A DNA stretch of 64,000 nucleotides from Methanosarcina sp. UBA5 (GCF_002505485.1 NZ_DAVG01000114.1:38379-102378), one strand, 5' to 3'. Counted from the first letter of the stretch, positions 47,193-56,775 are shown. Notes: generated by a model not told the origin, from the letters alone. A program made the numbers and translations.

Positions 47193-48557
47193 TTATTTTT
47201 TGGAGACTTTAATATATCCAGACATGGTTTTAGTATTACTTCCAGCAGCATTCTTTACTGTTAAACTTACGGTATATTTTCCTGCTTTACTGTATGTGTG
47301 TGCAGGATTCTTAGCTGCTGAATATGTGCCATCTCCAAAGCTCCATTTCCATGAAGTTGGACTATTGGCACTTTTGTCAGTAAACTTCACCTTCAGTGGA
47401 GCTTTTCCGGAAGTTGGCGATGCAGAAAATGCAGCAACTGGAGAGATTGAAAGAGTACCCATGTAAATATCAGCATTTCCATTGCGCATATCTTTCCATA
47501 CTATCTTGTTATCATAGATATCTGGATCGTACTGGTCTGATTTATCGGTAGTGTGACTTTCCTGTCGAGTGGCGAGATCGTACACATAGATATCCCAGTT
47601 TCCATTACGATCATCCATCCACACTATCCTGTCACCGTAGATTTTTGGAGAATATGAAGCTGATGGATTGGTGGTTATTCTTTTTTCCTTTTTAGTGGAA
47701 ATGTCGTACATGTAGATATCAGCATTTTCATTGCGAGAATCTGACCACACTATCCTATTACCATAGATTGCAGGAGAGTATGCTAATCCGTTATTGGTAA
47801 TTTGAGTTTGCTTTTTAGTAGAGAGATCGTACATATAGATATTGCTAGATCCAAAGTTATCGTTTTCCCACACAATTCTGTTACCGTAGATAGCAGGAGA
47901 ATATGCTTGGGCAGCTATCATTTGTTCCTTTTTAGTAGAAATGTCGTACATGTAAATATTGTAACCTTCGTAGTCTTCACCCGGATAACCTGTCCAGACA
48001 ATCTTGTCACCGTAGATTGCAGGATCCCAATTATCTACTTCATTAGTAATTATACGAGTTTGCTTTTTAGCAGACAGATCTTCCATATATATTTCGGTGT
48101 TTCCGTTACGCTCATCTGTCCACACAATCTTGTTACCGTAGATATCTGGAGAATACTGATTTGATGTATTGAGAGTAGAGATTTCCTTTTTAGTAGAAAG
48201 GTCATATATGTAAATATCCAAGTTTCCATTACGATTATCTTCCCACGCAATTTTGTTACCATAGATAACAGGGGCATACTGCTCTGCTGCATTGGTGGTG
48301 ATACGCCTTTCAGTGATCTTGAGCGCGGCAGGTTGTATAGATTCGGTAGCTGTAGCTGTAGCATTTTCTTCTGTAGATAATTCATTTAAAACAACTTTGT
48401 CATCGGAAGAGTCTCCTGATCCACTGCTGATCTCCGGTACAGTGGCGTTATGAGGATCTATTAGGTGTCCCGATGCCGTAGATGAAACAAAAATCAAAAA
48501 TAAAATTATAAACGTTGAAGCTAAAGCTATTGAATACGCTTTTTCTTTCTTTTTCAT
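47193..48557 (-). CDS. Surface beta-propeller protein with one PKD domain
   Basis: A 454-residue paralogue of the neighbouring gene. The signal peptide is residues 7-31 (ALASTFIILFLIFVSSTASG). About seven blades (residues 80-365) repeat AIYGxRIVWxDxRN and YDxSTKKE. A single PKD domain (WKWSFGDGTYS core, about 372-454) ends the protein, against two in the paralogue. Parts of the DNA are almost identical between the two genes, and the upstream control regions also match, showing a recent tandem duplication. Probably an envelope protein. Confidence 0.88.
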   Translation of the reverse strand: MKKKEKAYSIALASTFIILFLIFVSSTASGHLIDPHNATVPEISSGSGDSSDDKVVLNELSTEENATATATESIQPAALKITERRITTNAAEQYAPVIYGNKIAWEDNRNGNLDIYIYDLSTKKEISTLNTSNQYSPDIYGNKIVWTDERNGNTEIYMEDLSAKKQTRIITNEVDNWDPAIYGDKIVWTGYPGEDYEGYNIYMYDISTKKEQMIAAQAYSPAIYGNRIVWENDNFGSSNIYMYDLSTKKQTQITNNGLAYSPAIYGNRIVWSDSRNENADIYMYDISTKKEKRITTNPSASYSPKIYGDRIVWMDDRNGNWDIYVYDLATRQESHTTDKSDQYDPDIYDNKIVWKDMRNGNADIYMGTLSISPVAAFSASPTSGKAPLKVKFTDKSANSPTSWKWSFGDGTYSAAKNPAHTYSKAGKYTVSLTVKNAAGSNTKTMSGYIKVSKK

Positions 48558-48749
48558 TTCTCCTTTCTCCTTTCCATTATTTTAGTGTTAATTGTTCTCT
48601 ACAATTGTCGAAACCAAACACGATATATCTAGCATTGATTTTGCTTCCAATTGGCTACTATCGCTAGAAAACCTGGAAAATATCAAAAATTTCTTGATTA
48701 AAATTCCAATAATTTGCAATAATTGTTAGATTAATGGAAAGTATGTCCC

Positions 48750-48759
48750 TATATAAAAT
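48750..48759 (-). promoter_or_regulatory. TATA box shared by the two propeller genes, copy 2
   Basis: ATTTTATATA on the minus strand, in the same context and at the same distance from the start codon as the copy at 46863. The whole ~200-base upstream segment is visibly similar in both genes. An open frame on the opposite strand at 48822-49034 is not a gene. Confidence 0.6.
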
Positions 48760-49050
48760 ACTATTGAAATCTTTTTCATTCTTTCAAAAGTTCTCAAAAT
48801 CAGGTATTATTCAGCTAACAGTTGACCTATCAATTTAAGATTCCGAATATGAAAAAGACTCTTGTTTTCCCTAGTGCATCGATTCCAAAGTCAACTCCTT
48901 ATTTCCTAGAAAAATCCGCGATCTCTGGATCTATTCAAAAGTCAAGTTTTATAAACATACTTTGGAATCGCAGTATTAGTTTTCTAACGGGGGCTGTAGA
49001 TCTTTTGTCCGGAAAATCTGGAGTGGAGGCTTAAGAATTGAGCCGGAAGT

Positions 49051-49494
49051 TTAGCTATTGTATGAATGTTTCATTGCGTACTGCGTGCACTTCTCAAAAT
49101 GTTCACATTTTTCGCAGTCTTCCCAGAGGGATAACTTTTCAGAGTTGTCTATTTTTTTAAAACTTAGTTTTTCAAAAAAGATAGGGGCAGTTGTCCTGAC
49201 ATACAAGTCGCAGCAAGGGTCCCCAATAGTCGTTAGAAGATACTTAACAAGTCTGGTTCCAATCCCTTTTCCCCGGAAATTCGGATGGACTGCAATAGAA
49301 TGAATCTCCAGGAAATTTTTACCGTGAAATTCAGATCTTATAAGAGCAGCACATCCTGTAATTTTTCCATCAATTTCAGCCAACACAAAATCTTCCGGTC
49401 CAAGTCCTTCCATGTCAAGAAAGTAAGTGGATAAGAGCCTCTGAATTGCCAGAATATCTGGTTTTTTGGATTTTCGGATACGGATCTCTCTCAT
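49051..49494 (-). CDS. GNAT acetyltransferase, ArgA-like
   Basis: A 147-residue N-acetyltransferase. The acetyl-CoA loop is FRGKGIGTRLVKYLL (about residues 74-88), preceded by the strand IHSIAVHPN. The C-terminal CEKCEHFEKCTQYAM is cysteine-rich and could bind a metal; ArgA-like archaeal enzymes share the LxxDCEKCxxFxxC pattern. It may make N-acetylglutamate or acetylate another amine. It follows larE on the same strand by 43 bases. Confidence 0.82.
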   Translation of the reverse strand: MREIRIRKSKKPDILAIQRLLSTYFLDMEGLGPEDFVLAEIDGKITGCAALIRSEFHGKNFLEIHSIAVHPNFRGKGIGTRLVKYLLTTIGDPCCDLYVRTTAPIFFEKLSFKKIDNSEKLSLWEDCEKCEHFEKCTQYAMKHSYNS

Positions 49495-49537
49495 AATTTC
49501 CCTTGTTTTCCTTAATTGTTTTATGGTAACTACTGAA

Positions 49538-50356
49538 TCAGGCTTTCCTCAAGGTATAAGGTTCATCCATGCTCCCACTCCGAAAGCCCTCAAGGTCAAG
49601 AGTTACGTAGTCAAAGCCCAGGGATTTCAAATGCCGCGAAATTTTCTCTCTTTTCCGCAAAGCATCTTCCAGTTCATTCTGGATAACTTCTATCCGAGCG
49701 AGATTTTCGTGCATCCTGACCCTGAACTGGGTAAAACCCAGGGAATAGAGAAATTCTTCGGCTTTTTCGATTTTCTGAAGAACCTCGACCGTTATTGGTT
49801 GCCCGTAGGGAATACGGGTAGAAAGGCAGGCTGCGGACGGCCTGCTGGCTGCTGAAAGAAAAAGTTTGGAAGCAGCCTCCCTGATTTCTTCTTTTGTCAC
49901 GTTAAATTCCACGAAAGGAGAAAAGACCTTTTCTCCGGCTTCCTGAATCGCCCTGTACCCCGGACGGTTTTCCCCATGTATTTCGGAGAAGTTTGTGCCT
50001 TCAAGTACAACATCATATCCCGCTTTTTCCGCGAAATCCAGCAGGGTTTCAAGCAGAGCCTTTTTGCAAAAATAGCACCTGTTTAGTGTATTCGCGGAAA
50101 AATAAGGAAGGTTCAATTGGGAGAAAGAGAGGATTTTATGCTCAATTCCTATCTCGCAGGCTGTCTCGACAGCTATTTCAAGCTGTTTCCTTGGAAAAAG
50201 TGGTGAGTTTATGGTTACGGCAAGGGCCTTTTCCCCAAGTATCTCAAAAGCAAGGGCTGCAAGAGTCGCACTGTCTACTCCTCCTGAAAATGCAATGACC
50301 GCACTTCCTCTGGCTTTTATAGCCTCCTTCATCAGTTCTATCTTTTCAGTGGCCAT
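49538..50356 (-). CDS. larE: Sulfur transferase LarE
   Basis: A 272-residue PP-loop ATPase that adds the two sulfur atoms during nickel-pincer cofactor synthesis. The PP-loop is AFSGGVDS (residues 22-29). In Lactiplantibacillus the enzyme gives up its own Cys176 sulfur; here the equivalent C177 (SAACLSTRIPYG) is joined by C94 and C97 in NRCYFCKK. A three-cysteine set like this marks LarE forms reported to hold a [4Fe-4S] cluster and act without self-sacrifice. larB and larC are at 1.6-3.6 kb. It precedes the GNAT gene, probably in one transcript. Confidence 0.92.
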   Translation of the reverse strand: MATEKIELMKEAIKARGSAVIAFSGGVDSATLAALAFEILGEKALAVTINSPLFPRKQLEIAVETACEIGIEHKILSFSQLNLPYFSANTLNRCYFCKKALLETLLDFAEKAGYDVVLEGTNFSEIHGENRPGYRAIQEAGEKVFSPFVEFNVTKEEIREAASKLFLSAASRPSAACLSTRIPYGQPITVEVLQKIEKAEEFLYSLGFTQFRVRMHENLARIEVIQNELEDALRKREKISRHLKSLGFDYVTLDLEGFRSGSMDEPYTLRKA

Positions 50357-50633
50357 TAATAACGGATTTTAACTAATAAGATATATGTATTTGCCAGCTT
50401 TATAATCAGGAAACTTGAAACAGCCTAAAGAGGGGATTTATGGGTTTACTTAACGGACACTATTTCTAAGTTTGAGTCTTCTCAAAATAGCGGCATCTTG
50501 AAATTGTTGTAATGTTTTTATTACCAGAGCGTTGTTTTGTATCAGAGCTTTATTTACTATAATAATTCAAATTAAAGAGCAGATTTGCCTGAGTGGCAGA
50601 ATCTCATTCAAGTTACAAAGACGGAGACCTTAC

Positions 50634-51992
50634 ATGGCATTATTCGGAACTAATGGTGTACGTGGTATCGCCAATGAATATATAAATCCAGAACTGGCTG
50701 TCAATTTAGCTAGGAGCCTTGGTACATATATGGGTTCGAAAGGCACGGTTGCTATAGGCTGTGATACCCGGATTTCAGGTCAGATGCTGAGATCTGCCGC
50801 AATTGCCGGGGCTCTTTCAACAGGTCTGAATGTAATTGACGTGGGAACGCTTCCTACTCCTTCTATTCAGTATTATGTGCGCGATTATGCCGACGCCGGG
50901 ATTGTTATTACTGCGTCCCATAACCCAAGACAATATAATGGAATCAAATTAATTGCTGGAGATGGCACGGAGTTTCCCAGGGATGGAGAAAGAGAAATCG
51001 AAAAAATATACCTTTCAGGAAAATATTCCATTGTATCCTGGGAGAAGACCGGCAGTTTCAGGATCGATCCCGGAGTCAATGAGTACTATATCAGGAACAT
51101 TATCAACGCAGTAGATGCCGAAAAGATTCGAAGCCGCAAACTCAAGGTAGTTGTTGATACCGGTTGCGGAGCAGGTTCGCTTACTCTCCCCTTCTTGCTC
51201 AGAGAACTGGGCTGCAATGTGCTGACTCTTGGAGCTCAGCCTGATGGGACCTTCCCCTGGCGAAATCCCGAACCCACTCCCGATGCTTTAACAGAGCTCT
51301 CCGAACTTGTGAAAATGACCGGGGCCGATCTCGGAGCAGCTCACGATGGGGATGCGGATAGAATGGTCTTTATGGACGAAAATGGTGAGTTCTTAAATGA
51401 AGAGGTTCTGCTTGCCATGATGGCAAAATATATGCTTGAACGCGAAAAAGGGCCTATAGTAACTCCTGTTAGCTCTTCACAGCGTATGGCCGACGTAGCA
51501 AAAGACGCAGGCGTCGATCTTTACTGGACAGCAGTCGGCTCTATCAACGTTGCCCGGAAGATGATGGAAGTAAACGCGGTCTTCGGAGGCGAAGGCAATG
51601 GAGGCCTTATTTTCCCCAAGCATCAGTATTGCAGGGATGGAGCAATGGCCTGTGCCAAAATCCTTGAAATCCTGGCTGGCGGAAAAAAGCTTTCCGAGCT
51701 TGCTAAGAGTGTACCTCAGTACTTCAACGCAAAAACCAAAATTCCCTCTGTAAGTACGCAAGCCACAATGGAAACAGTAAAATACGAAGCATCAGGCCTT
51801 GGGCTTAAAATGGATACCATCGACGGAGTAAAAATCTGGTATGAAGACGGCTGGGTTCTTATCCGCCCCTCAGGCACGGAACCGATATTCCGAATCTTCG
51901 CCGAAGCGAAAAAGCAAGAACGAGCTGAAGAACTCATGCAGGAAGGCCTGCAAATGGTCATAAGAGCAGAAAAAGCTTCAGTTCTCAAATGA
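50634..51992 (+). CDS. glmM: Phosphoglucosamine mutase-type phosphohexomutase
   Basis: A 452-residue enzyme that interconverts hexosamine 6- and 1-phosphates, or related sugars, for nucleotide-sugar synthesis. The start is the ATG at 50634 (MALFGTNGVRG), with GGAGACC ahead; an upstream 34-residue extension is unsupported. The phosphoserine loop is TASHNP (S95), the metal loop DGDADR (D238, D240, D242), the sugar loop GGEGNGG, and the phosphate loop RPSGTEP. Archaeal homologues vary between glucosamine, mannose and glucose specificity, so GlmM is the best but not the only reading. Stands alone. Confidence 0.88.
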   Translation: MALFGTNGVRGIANEYINPELAVNLARSLGTYMGSKGTVAIGCDTRISGQMLRSAAIAGALSTGLNVIDVGTLPTPSIQYYVRDYADAGIVITASHNPRQYNGIKLIAGDGTEFPRDGEREIEKIYLSGKYSIVSWEKTGSFRIDPGVNEYYIRNIINAVDAEKIRSRKLKVVVDTGCGAGSLTLPFLLRELGCNVLTLGAQPDGTFPWRNPEPTPDALTELSELVKMTGADLGAAHDGDADRMVFMDENGEFLNEEVLLAMMAKYMLEREKGPIVTPVSSSQRMADVAKDAGVDLYWTAVGSINVARKMMEVNAVFGGEGNGGLIFPKHQYCRDGAMACAKILEILAGGKKLSELAKSVPQYFNAKTKIPSVSTQATMETVKYEASGLGLKMDTIDGVKIWYEDGWVLIRPSGTEPIFRIFAEAKKQERAEELMQEGLQMVIRAEKASVLK

Positions 51993-52098
51993 GTCCTGAA
52001 GTTCTCCCTAAACTGGCTTTTAAATCCTGTCTCAAACAAAACATTCAAAATTAATTCTCTGTACCCGCAGAAAACAGCAACATCAAAAAAGCTATTCC

Positions 52099-52309
52099 GC
52101 AACCGTTGCTCCGCAACCGTTGCGCCGGTTGATCACGCCGCTGCTCGGGTTTTCGATAAAACCTTTTTAGAAAAGGTTTTCGGTCACACCGGATAGGGTT
52201 TGGGGATGAGGTCCTCAAACTCAAACGTTACTTAGTTTTCGATCAAACCTTTTCTAAAAAGGTTTTCGTTCAAGTCTTTTCAAAAAAGGCTTGCGGAACT
52301 CGGGTGAAT
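52099..52309 (-). repeat. Dispersed intergenic hairpin repeat, copy 3
   Basis: The reverse complement of the family seen at 7075 and 22629: CGCAACGGTTG, TTTTCGGTCA hairpins, AACCCTATC as GATAGGGTT, CTCAAACTCAAACGT and a closing CTTTTCAAAAAAGGCTTG. It begins the long gene-poor stretch 51993-53404, in which only this repeat and a transposase remnant are seen. Confidence 0.85.
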
Positions 52310-52902
52310 ATTTATTTAATTAGTATGCTTTAATTTTAAATTAGTAACAACAAATTATAAATACATTAAATCATTTATTACATGTAGGGCTAAAAACGGA
52401 AGGTCCTCCCTTATATAATTATGTCAGTATGAGAGTTTCCTAAGCTCAGAAAGTGCATATTCTAACTGAAAAAGCAAAAGCTCGAATGTAATGTTTGATT
52501 AAAGGAACAGCCGGTAGTACAAGATCAATCGAAACTGCAAGATTAATAAATTAATTTGAAAAGTAAAGATCAAGTCAGAATGAGAATAAGTAAAACCTAC
52601 CCTAAAAATTAAATATGAACTGGAACTCTGGACTAAAACTCAAATTCAGGTTATGGAGTTGATAGAAGAAGATAGTAACAGAATCAGAGCAGATAACATG
52701 TGCGTAATGTCTCAAAATAACTAAGTTGTTTTCAAATATCTCAGGGAATTTATTGAATCCAGAACAATGAGGTTTGGTTTCAAAGTCGATACTGAAATTT
52801 CGGCTTTGTAGAAATCCTCAATTATTCATTTATTATAAAAAGGGTTATAAATAAAGTGCTCCTTCCACTTTTTACCACAAAAATATAGGAGCACCTAAAA
52901 AT

Positions 52903-53226
52903 AAGTGATTTCAAATAAAAGTAGCAGTAACAAGTATATTAAATTTATTGAACTTAGTCTGAAGACTGTTCAGTCTTCCAGACTAAACTTTTACTCATGT
53001 AAGTTCTCAAAAAGAACTTACAATCAGCATCAACATTTTGTTCTTGTCTTATTCAATATATCGGGACAGATTGCCGTGGAATTGGTGAGCTAGTTGATTT
53101 AATGAGCAAAGTAAAAGAGGTACTTGGTCTTGACCAAGTGCCGCATTTTACTACTCTTCAGAAATTTGTCTCAAGAATTCTATCTTATTTCTTTAACTCA
53201 GTTTTATCCAGAACTTTAATTTACTG
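52903..53226 (+). pseudogene. Transposase remnant
   Basis: One frame gives SNKYIKFIELSLKTVQSSRL followed by FSKRTYNQHQHFVLVLF. A second frame from about 53061 gives IGTDCRGIGELVDLMSKVKE, then VLGLDQVPHFTTLQKFVSRI, up to a stop at 53226. Together these are the N-terminus of an IS5-like transposase common in Methanosarcina. The frameshift and the missing catalytic DDE part show that it is dead. Clear terminal inverted repeats were not found. Confidence 0.78.
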
Positions 53227-53404
53227 ATTCTAAAGATTATTGTAAATTATTTTTCTAAAAAATTGGTTTTTAGAGTGTATTTTTGTAGGGCAGACTCTAA
53301 ATGCATAAATATTACCCAAAATAAGCATCCTATATCCTTAGTTATAACACTTATTTGGAAGGGTCCTAAAAAAAGAAGAAAGTTATAGTTCCTTAAGAAG
53401 AAAG

Positions 53405-54208
53405 TTATAATTCCCTCAACAGACGGAACCCGAGATTGGCAAGCCGACTCTCAGTTTTGCGCTTGAAACGACCAGCCGAATGGCAGTACCCTGTATCGCA
53501 GATCCAGCTACACCCACGGGAAACCCGATTCGAGATATTTCCATCTTCCCACGCGCTCCCATCCGCAGGAGCTCCGTTGTAATTTTCATGCCACTCGTCC
53601 TGCACCCATTCCCATACATTTCCATTAATATCGTAAAGTCCCCAGGGATTTGGTTTCTTGCAGCCAATTACGTGAGTCTTATCGCCTGAGTTTCCAGCAT
53701 GCCAGACGTATTCATCAAGTTTTGACTCATCCTCGCCAAAGAAATATTTTGTTTGTGTGCCGGCCCGGCAGGAGTATTCCCATTCGGCTTCTGAGGGCAG
53801 GCGGCATTTGTCAGTTTCTTCTTTTTCATTCAGCTTTGTGATAAACTCCTGAGCATCTTTCCAAGCAACCATCTCAACAGGACGATTTTCACCCTTGAAA
53901 TGTGAAGGATTGTTTCCCATTATTTTTTCCCATTGTTTTTGCGTGACAGTGGATTTACCCAGATAAAAAGAGGTATTAATTTTTACTTTATGAACCGGAG
54001 ATTCGAAGGCTGATCTATCCTTCTCTTCAAAGGGTGATCCCATCTCGAATTCACCGGCCGGAATCAGTACAAATTGCATACCTGTAGAAGGGCTGGTAAA
54101 AGTTTCGGTATCATCTGGATTATCAGCCAGTTCAAGGATAGATGATTCTTCGGTTTCTTCTTTTTTCAGGTAGTATCGGACTGTATTAATGTAATTCTTA
54201 ATCCCCAT
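53405..54208 (-). CDS. Formylglycine-generating-enzyme-like (SUMF1) protein
   Basis: A 267-residue protein. Residues 40-267 are an FGE-sulfatase domain: FVLIPAGEFEMGS, FYLGKSTVTQKQWEKIMG, RLPSEAEWEYSCRAGT, NVWEWVQDEW, and the closing RLANLGFRLLREL. In true FGE this fold oxidises a sulfatase cysteine using copper and two cysteines near the C-terminus; here RGCSWICDTGYCHSAGR offers three nearby cysteines, but whether they are equivalent is not clear. The N-terminal 40 residues are a charged linker. No sulfatase is encoded in the window, so a different partner or a structural role is possible. Confidence 0.87.
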   Translation of the reverse strand: MGIKNYINTVRYYLKKEETEESSILELADNPDDTETFTSPSTGMQFVLIPAGEFEMGSPFEEKDRSAFESPVHKVKINTSFYLGKSTVTQKQWEKIMGNNPSHFKGENRPVEMVAWKDAQEFITKLNEKEETDKCRLPSEAEWEYSCRAGTQTKYFFGEDESKLDEYVWHAGNSGDKTHVIGCKKPNPWGLYDINGNVWEWVQDEWHENYNGAPADGSAWEDGNISNRVSRGCSWICDTGYCHSAGRFKRKTESRLANLGFRLLREL

Positions 54209-54530
54209 AAGACCTGCACCCCAAGTCTTTCGTTAATTCGCCAATTTTTATTGTCAATTTTTATTTTTCAGTTTTTATTTTTACTTATTTATATTTATCA
54301 AATCGTATAATTTTATGACATTTATCGTTATTCCTACTAAAATTAAACCTTATTGCTACAAATATCTTGATCAAAGAACACTATGAATCCCATTATAGTG
54401 TAGAGAATTTCTGAACCCGAACTAGCTATAAAACTGTTTTAAAAAAACTATTATAAGCAAAAGTAAAATATGAGATTGATTTATCTTAGGAAAAACCAAC
54501 CAAAATATCAAACCAAAAACTTTCAAAATT

Positions 54531-54608
54531 CCTGATTAAAATCACTAAACCAGAATCCTGATTAAAATCACTAAACCAGAACCCTGATTAAAATCACTAA
54601 ACCATACT
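54531..54608 (+). repeat. 26-bp tandem repeat, three units
   Basis: CCTGATTAAAATCACTAAAC followed by CAGAAY is repeated at 54531, 54557 and 54583, nearly without change, and a degenerate fourth unit follows. It sits 50-130 bases upstream of the primase gene. The rest of 54209-54659 shows no gene. Confidence 0.9.
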
Positions 54609-54659
54609 CCCTGATCAGAATCCCTAGTTAAGATCCAAAACCCCAGAAGCCCTGATATT

Positions 54660-55904
54660 ATGGATAATCGAACTGCCCGTTTTTTGAAAACCCGCTTCCA
54701 GAAATATTACAAAAATGCCGAAATAGGTCTTCCTGACCACCTGCCTAACAGAGAATGGGCTTTTATCTTCTTTGACGATATGCCTGATAAGATGATGCAC
54801 AGGCACAAGGCCTTCGGCTCACCCGGAGAAGCTCTTGACTATCTATATGGCATGGCTCCTGCACATGTTTACAATTCGACTGCGTATTATGAATATCCTG
54901 ATGCGCGGAAAATGAATGAGAAGAACTGGCTAGGGGCAGAATTGATTTTTGACCTTGATGCAGACCACCTGCCAGATGCCCCGAGAAATTATGCGGATAT
55001 GCTGGAGCTTGTAAAGAAGGAAACTTTCAAGCTCATGGATTTCCTTTTAGACGATTTCGGGTTTTCGGAGCAGGAAATTGAGCTGGTGTTTTCCGGAGGA
55101 AGGGGATATCATTTCCATGTCAGAAGCCCAAAAGTCCTGAATCTTGGAAGTGCTGAAAGAAGGGAGATCGTAAATTATCTCAGCGGGAGAGATCTTGATT
55201 TCAAATATTTTTTCAGGGAAGTTCCTATGGATGGAGAATTCGGGACCGGCTCAAAGACATTCAAAGGAATGAAAAACGTGCCTTTGAAATGCACGCTTAT
55301 TGGATATGATTCAGGCTGGGGAAAAAGGATTGCGCTCTATCTTACGGATTATATGAAAGCCGAATGCGGCAAAAGATACAAAAAGGACATGTTTTCCGAA
55401 CTTCGCAGGTACGAGAAAGTCGGGGGTACTACAGTAAAAAAGCTAATCAGTCTTACAAATAGCGAAAATGGCTTGAAGGATATCTTGGAGAAAGGAAGGC
55501 TTGACTTTGACGTCAGAAACTTTAAGGATATTGCTGCCTATTTTATGAGAGAGTCTGTTGAAGATTTCCTGCACAGATTCGGGGCCAGTGTTGACGAACC
55601 CGTGACTGCGGACATCAAACGTTTGATTCGGGTGCCGGGTTCATTGCACGGTGGGTCAGGGATGCTGGTAAAAAAACTTGCTCTATCCGAGTTAGAGAAG
55701 TTTGACCCACTTACCGATGCCGTTATCTTTGGTGAAAGGCCAGTAAAGGTAACAGTTTCAAAGCCATTTTCGGTACAATTAAAGGGCAAGGATTTAAGAG
55801 TAGAAGAGGGCATACAGGAGGTTCCTGAGTATGCGGCAGTGTATCTAATTTGTAGAGGTGTTGCGGAGTATGGACACAGAAGAAATCAGCCAGGTTCTGT
55901 ATAA
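54660..55904 (+). CDS. priS: DNA primase small (catalytic) subunit PriS
   Basis: A 414-residue archaeal primase catalytic subunit. The catalytic aspartates are D98 and D100 in IFDLDADHL, the nucleotide-binding pattern GGRGYHFHVRS is near 148, and RLIRVPGSLHGGSGM closes the active site. It makes primers with PriL, which is elsewhere. Its 3' end overlaps the GINS gene by 35 bases, an arrangement seen in other euryarchaea and linking primase to the replisome. A clear ribosome site is lacking before the ATG at 54660. Confidence 0.95.
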   Translation: MDNRTARFLKTRFQKYYKNAEIGLPDHLPNREWAFIFFDDMPDKMMHRHKAFGSPGEALDYLYGMAPAHVYNSTAYYEYPDARKMNEKNWLGAELIFDLDADHLPDAPRNYADMLELVKKETFKLMDFLLDDFGFSEQEIELVFSGGRGYHFHVRSPKVLNLGSAERREIVNYLSGRDLDFKYFFREVPMDGEFGTGSKTFKGMKNVPLKCTLIGYDSGWGKRIALYLTDYMKAECGKRYKKDMFSELRRYEKVGGTTVKKLISLTNSENGLKDILEKGRLDFDVRNFKDIAAYFMRESVEDFLHRFGASVDEPVTADIKRLIRVPGSLHGGSGMLVKKLALSELEKFDPLTDAVIFGERPVKVTVSKPFSVQLKGKDLRVEEGIQEVPEYAAVYLICRGVAEYGHRRNQPGSV

Positions 55905-56592
55905 AGAAAAGAGCCAGACATTAAAGACAATTCCGGCTGATTTTTATCTGGAGGCTGAGAAATATGTCCGGAAACTTGAAGAGGAGATAGGAAAAATCGG
56001 CAATTCCCGTTCTCCTGAGTTCAAGATGCTTCACGACGAGCATGAAAGAGCACTTTCGGACCTTGAGACTATCTTCATGAAACGGATAGGAAAGGTTATA
56101 ACCAGGGCAACAATTCAGTCTAATGCGAATAAACCTATTTCGAAGGACATCGAAAAACTACTTCCTGTGGAAAAGAGGCTTTATGATCTTGTACTTCAAG
56201 GAATTAAAGCCGCAAAAACCGAACTTTTAGGTCCTATCCTGTATCCTAGTTCCGAGAATACTGCAGTCTGGCCTGAAATCGTGGAAAGAAGAGTTTCTGC
56301 CGGTTTCGAAGGGGAAATGGAAGCAAAAATGGGGATTCCCGTTATTGCAGACAGAGGGGAAACAGGAGCAGTCCCAGACAAAAACAATATAAATGAGGAA
56401 TACGTTGTTGTCCGAGTACTGAAGGATCTGCCGACCTTCACAGGCGCAGACGGCCGGAATTATACGGTCAGTGCCGAAGAAGTCGTAGTTTTGCCGCAGC
56501 TCAATGCTACAGGGCTGATAAAGCGAAACGCAGCTAAACTGATTGTCGGACGGGAAGACTCCGGAAAAGACTTATTTCCCGAAAAAAATTAA
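55870..56592 (+). CDS. Archaeal GINS replication-complex subunit
   Basis: A 240-residue GINS protein, most like the Gins15/51 type, which joins MCM helicase and other replisome parts. Residues 1-110 are the helical A domain (IPADFYLEAEKYVRKLEEEI), and residues 180-230 form the small beta domain (YVVVRVLKDLPTFTGADGRN, ending VVVLPQLNATGLI). The start is taken as the ATG at 55870, as GAGGTG lies 9 bases before it; the GTG at 55858 is part of that site. It overlaps the end of priS, so translation is coupled. Confidence 0.85.
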   Translation: MDTEEISQVLYKEKSQTLKTIPADFYLEAEKYVRKLEEEIGKIGNSRSPEFKMLHDEHERALSDLETIFMKRIGKVITRATIQSNANKPISKDIEKLLPVEKRLYDLVLQGIKAAKTELLGPILYPSSENTAVWPEIVERRVSAGFEGEMEAKMGIPVIADRGETGAVPDKNNINEEYVVVRVLKDLPTFTGADGRNYTVSAEEVVVLPQLNATGLIKRNAAKLIVGREDSGKDLFPEKN

Positions 56593-56754
56593 TTTCCTGA
56601 GATTTACAGCTTGTTTTAGCTTGAGAAATAAGACGGCAGAGTTTAAAGTGTTGGAGATTCTAAATTAAGCCATGAAGGCCAGAAAGCCTATCAGGTAATA
56701 GTATGAGTATTTATATGTGTAGCTATATTTGTGTAGCTTAATCTTGTTAGTACC

Positions 56755-56775
56755 AAGCTTTTTAAGAAAAAGCTT
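56755..56775. other. 9-bp hairpin, related to the dispersed repeat
   Basis: AAGCTTTTT, AAG, AAAAAGCTT is a perfect hairpin followed by GAGCAAAAACT, similar to the TTGAGCGAAAA tail of the dispersed repeats. It lies in the 445-base gap 56593-57037, where an open frame on the minus strand (56805-57014) is not supported as a gene. Confidence 0.55.

Noticed and set aside
48822..49034. 70-codon plus-strand frame
   Set aside because: Opposite the propeller gene promoter region; Ser/Lys-rich with no recognisable fold.
54531..54608. CRISPR array
   Set aside because: Units are adjacent without spacers, so this is a tandem repeat; no cas genes are present.
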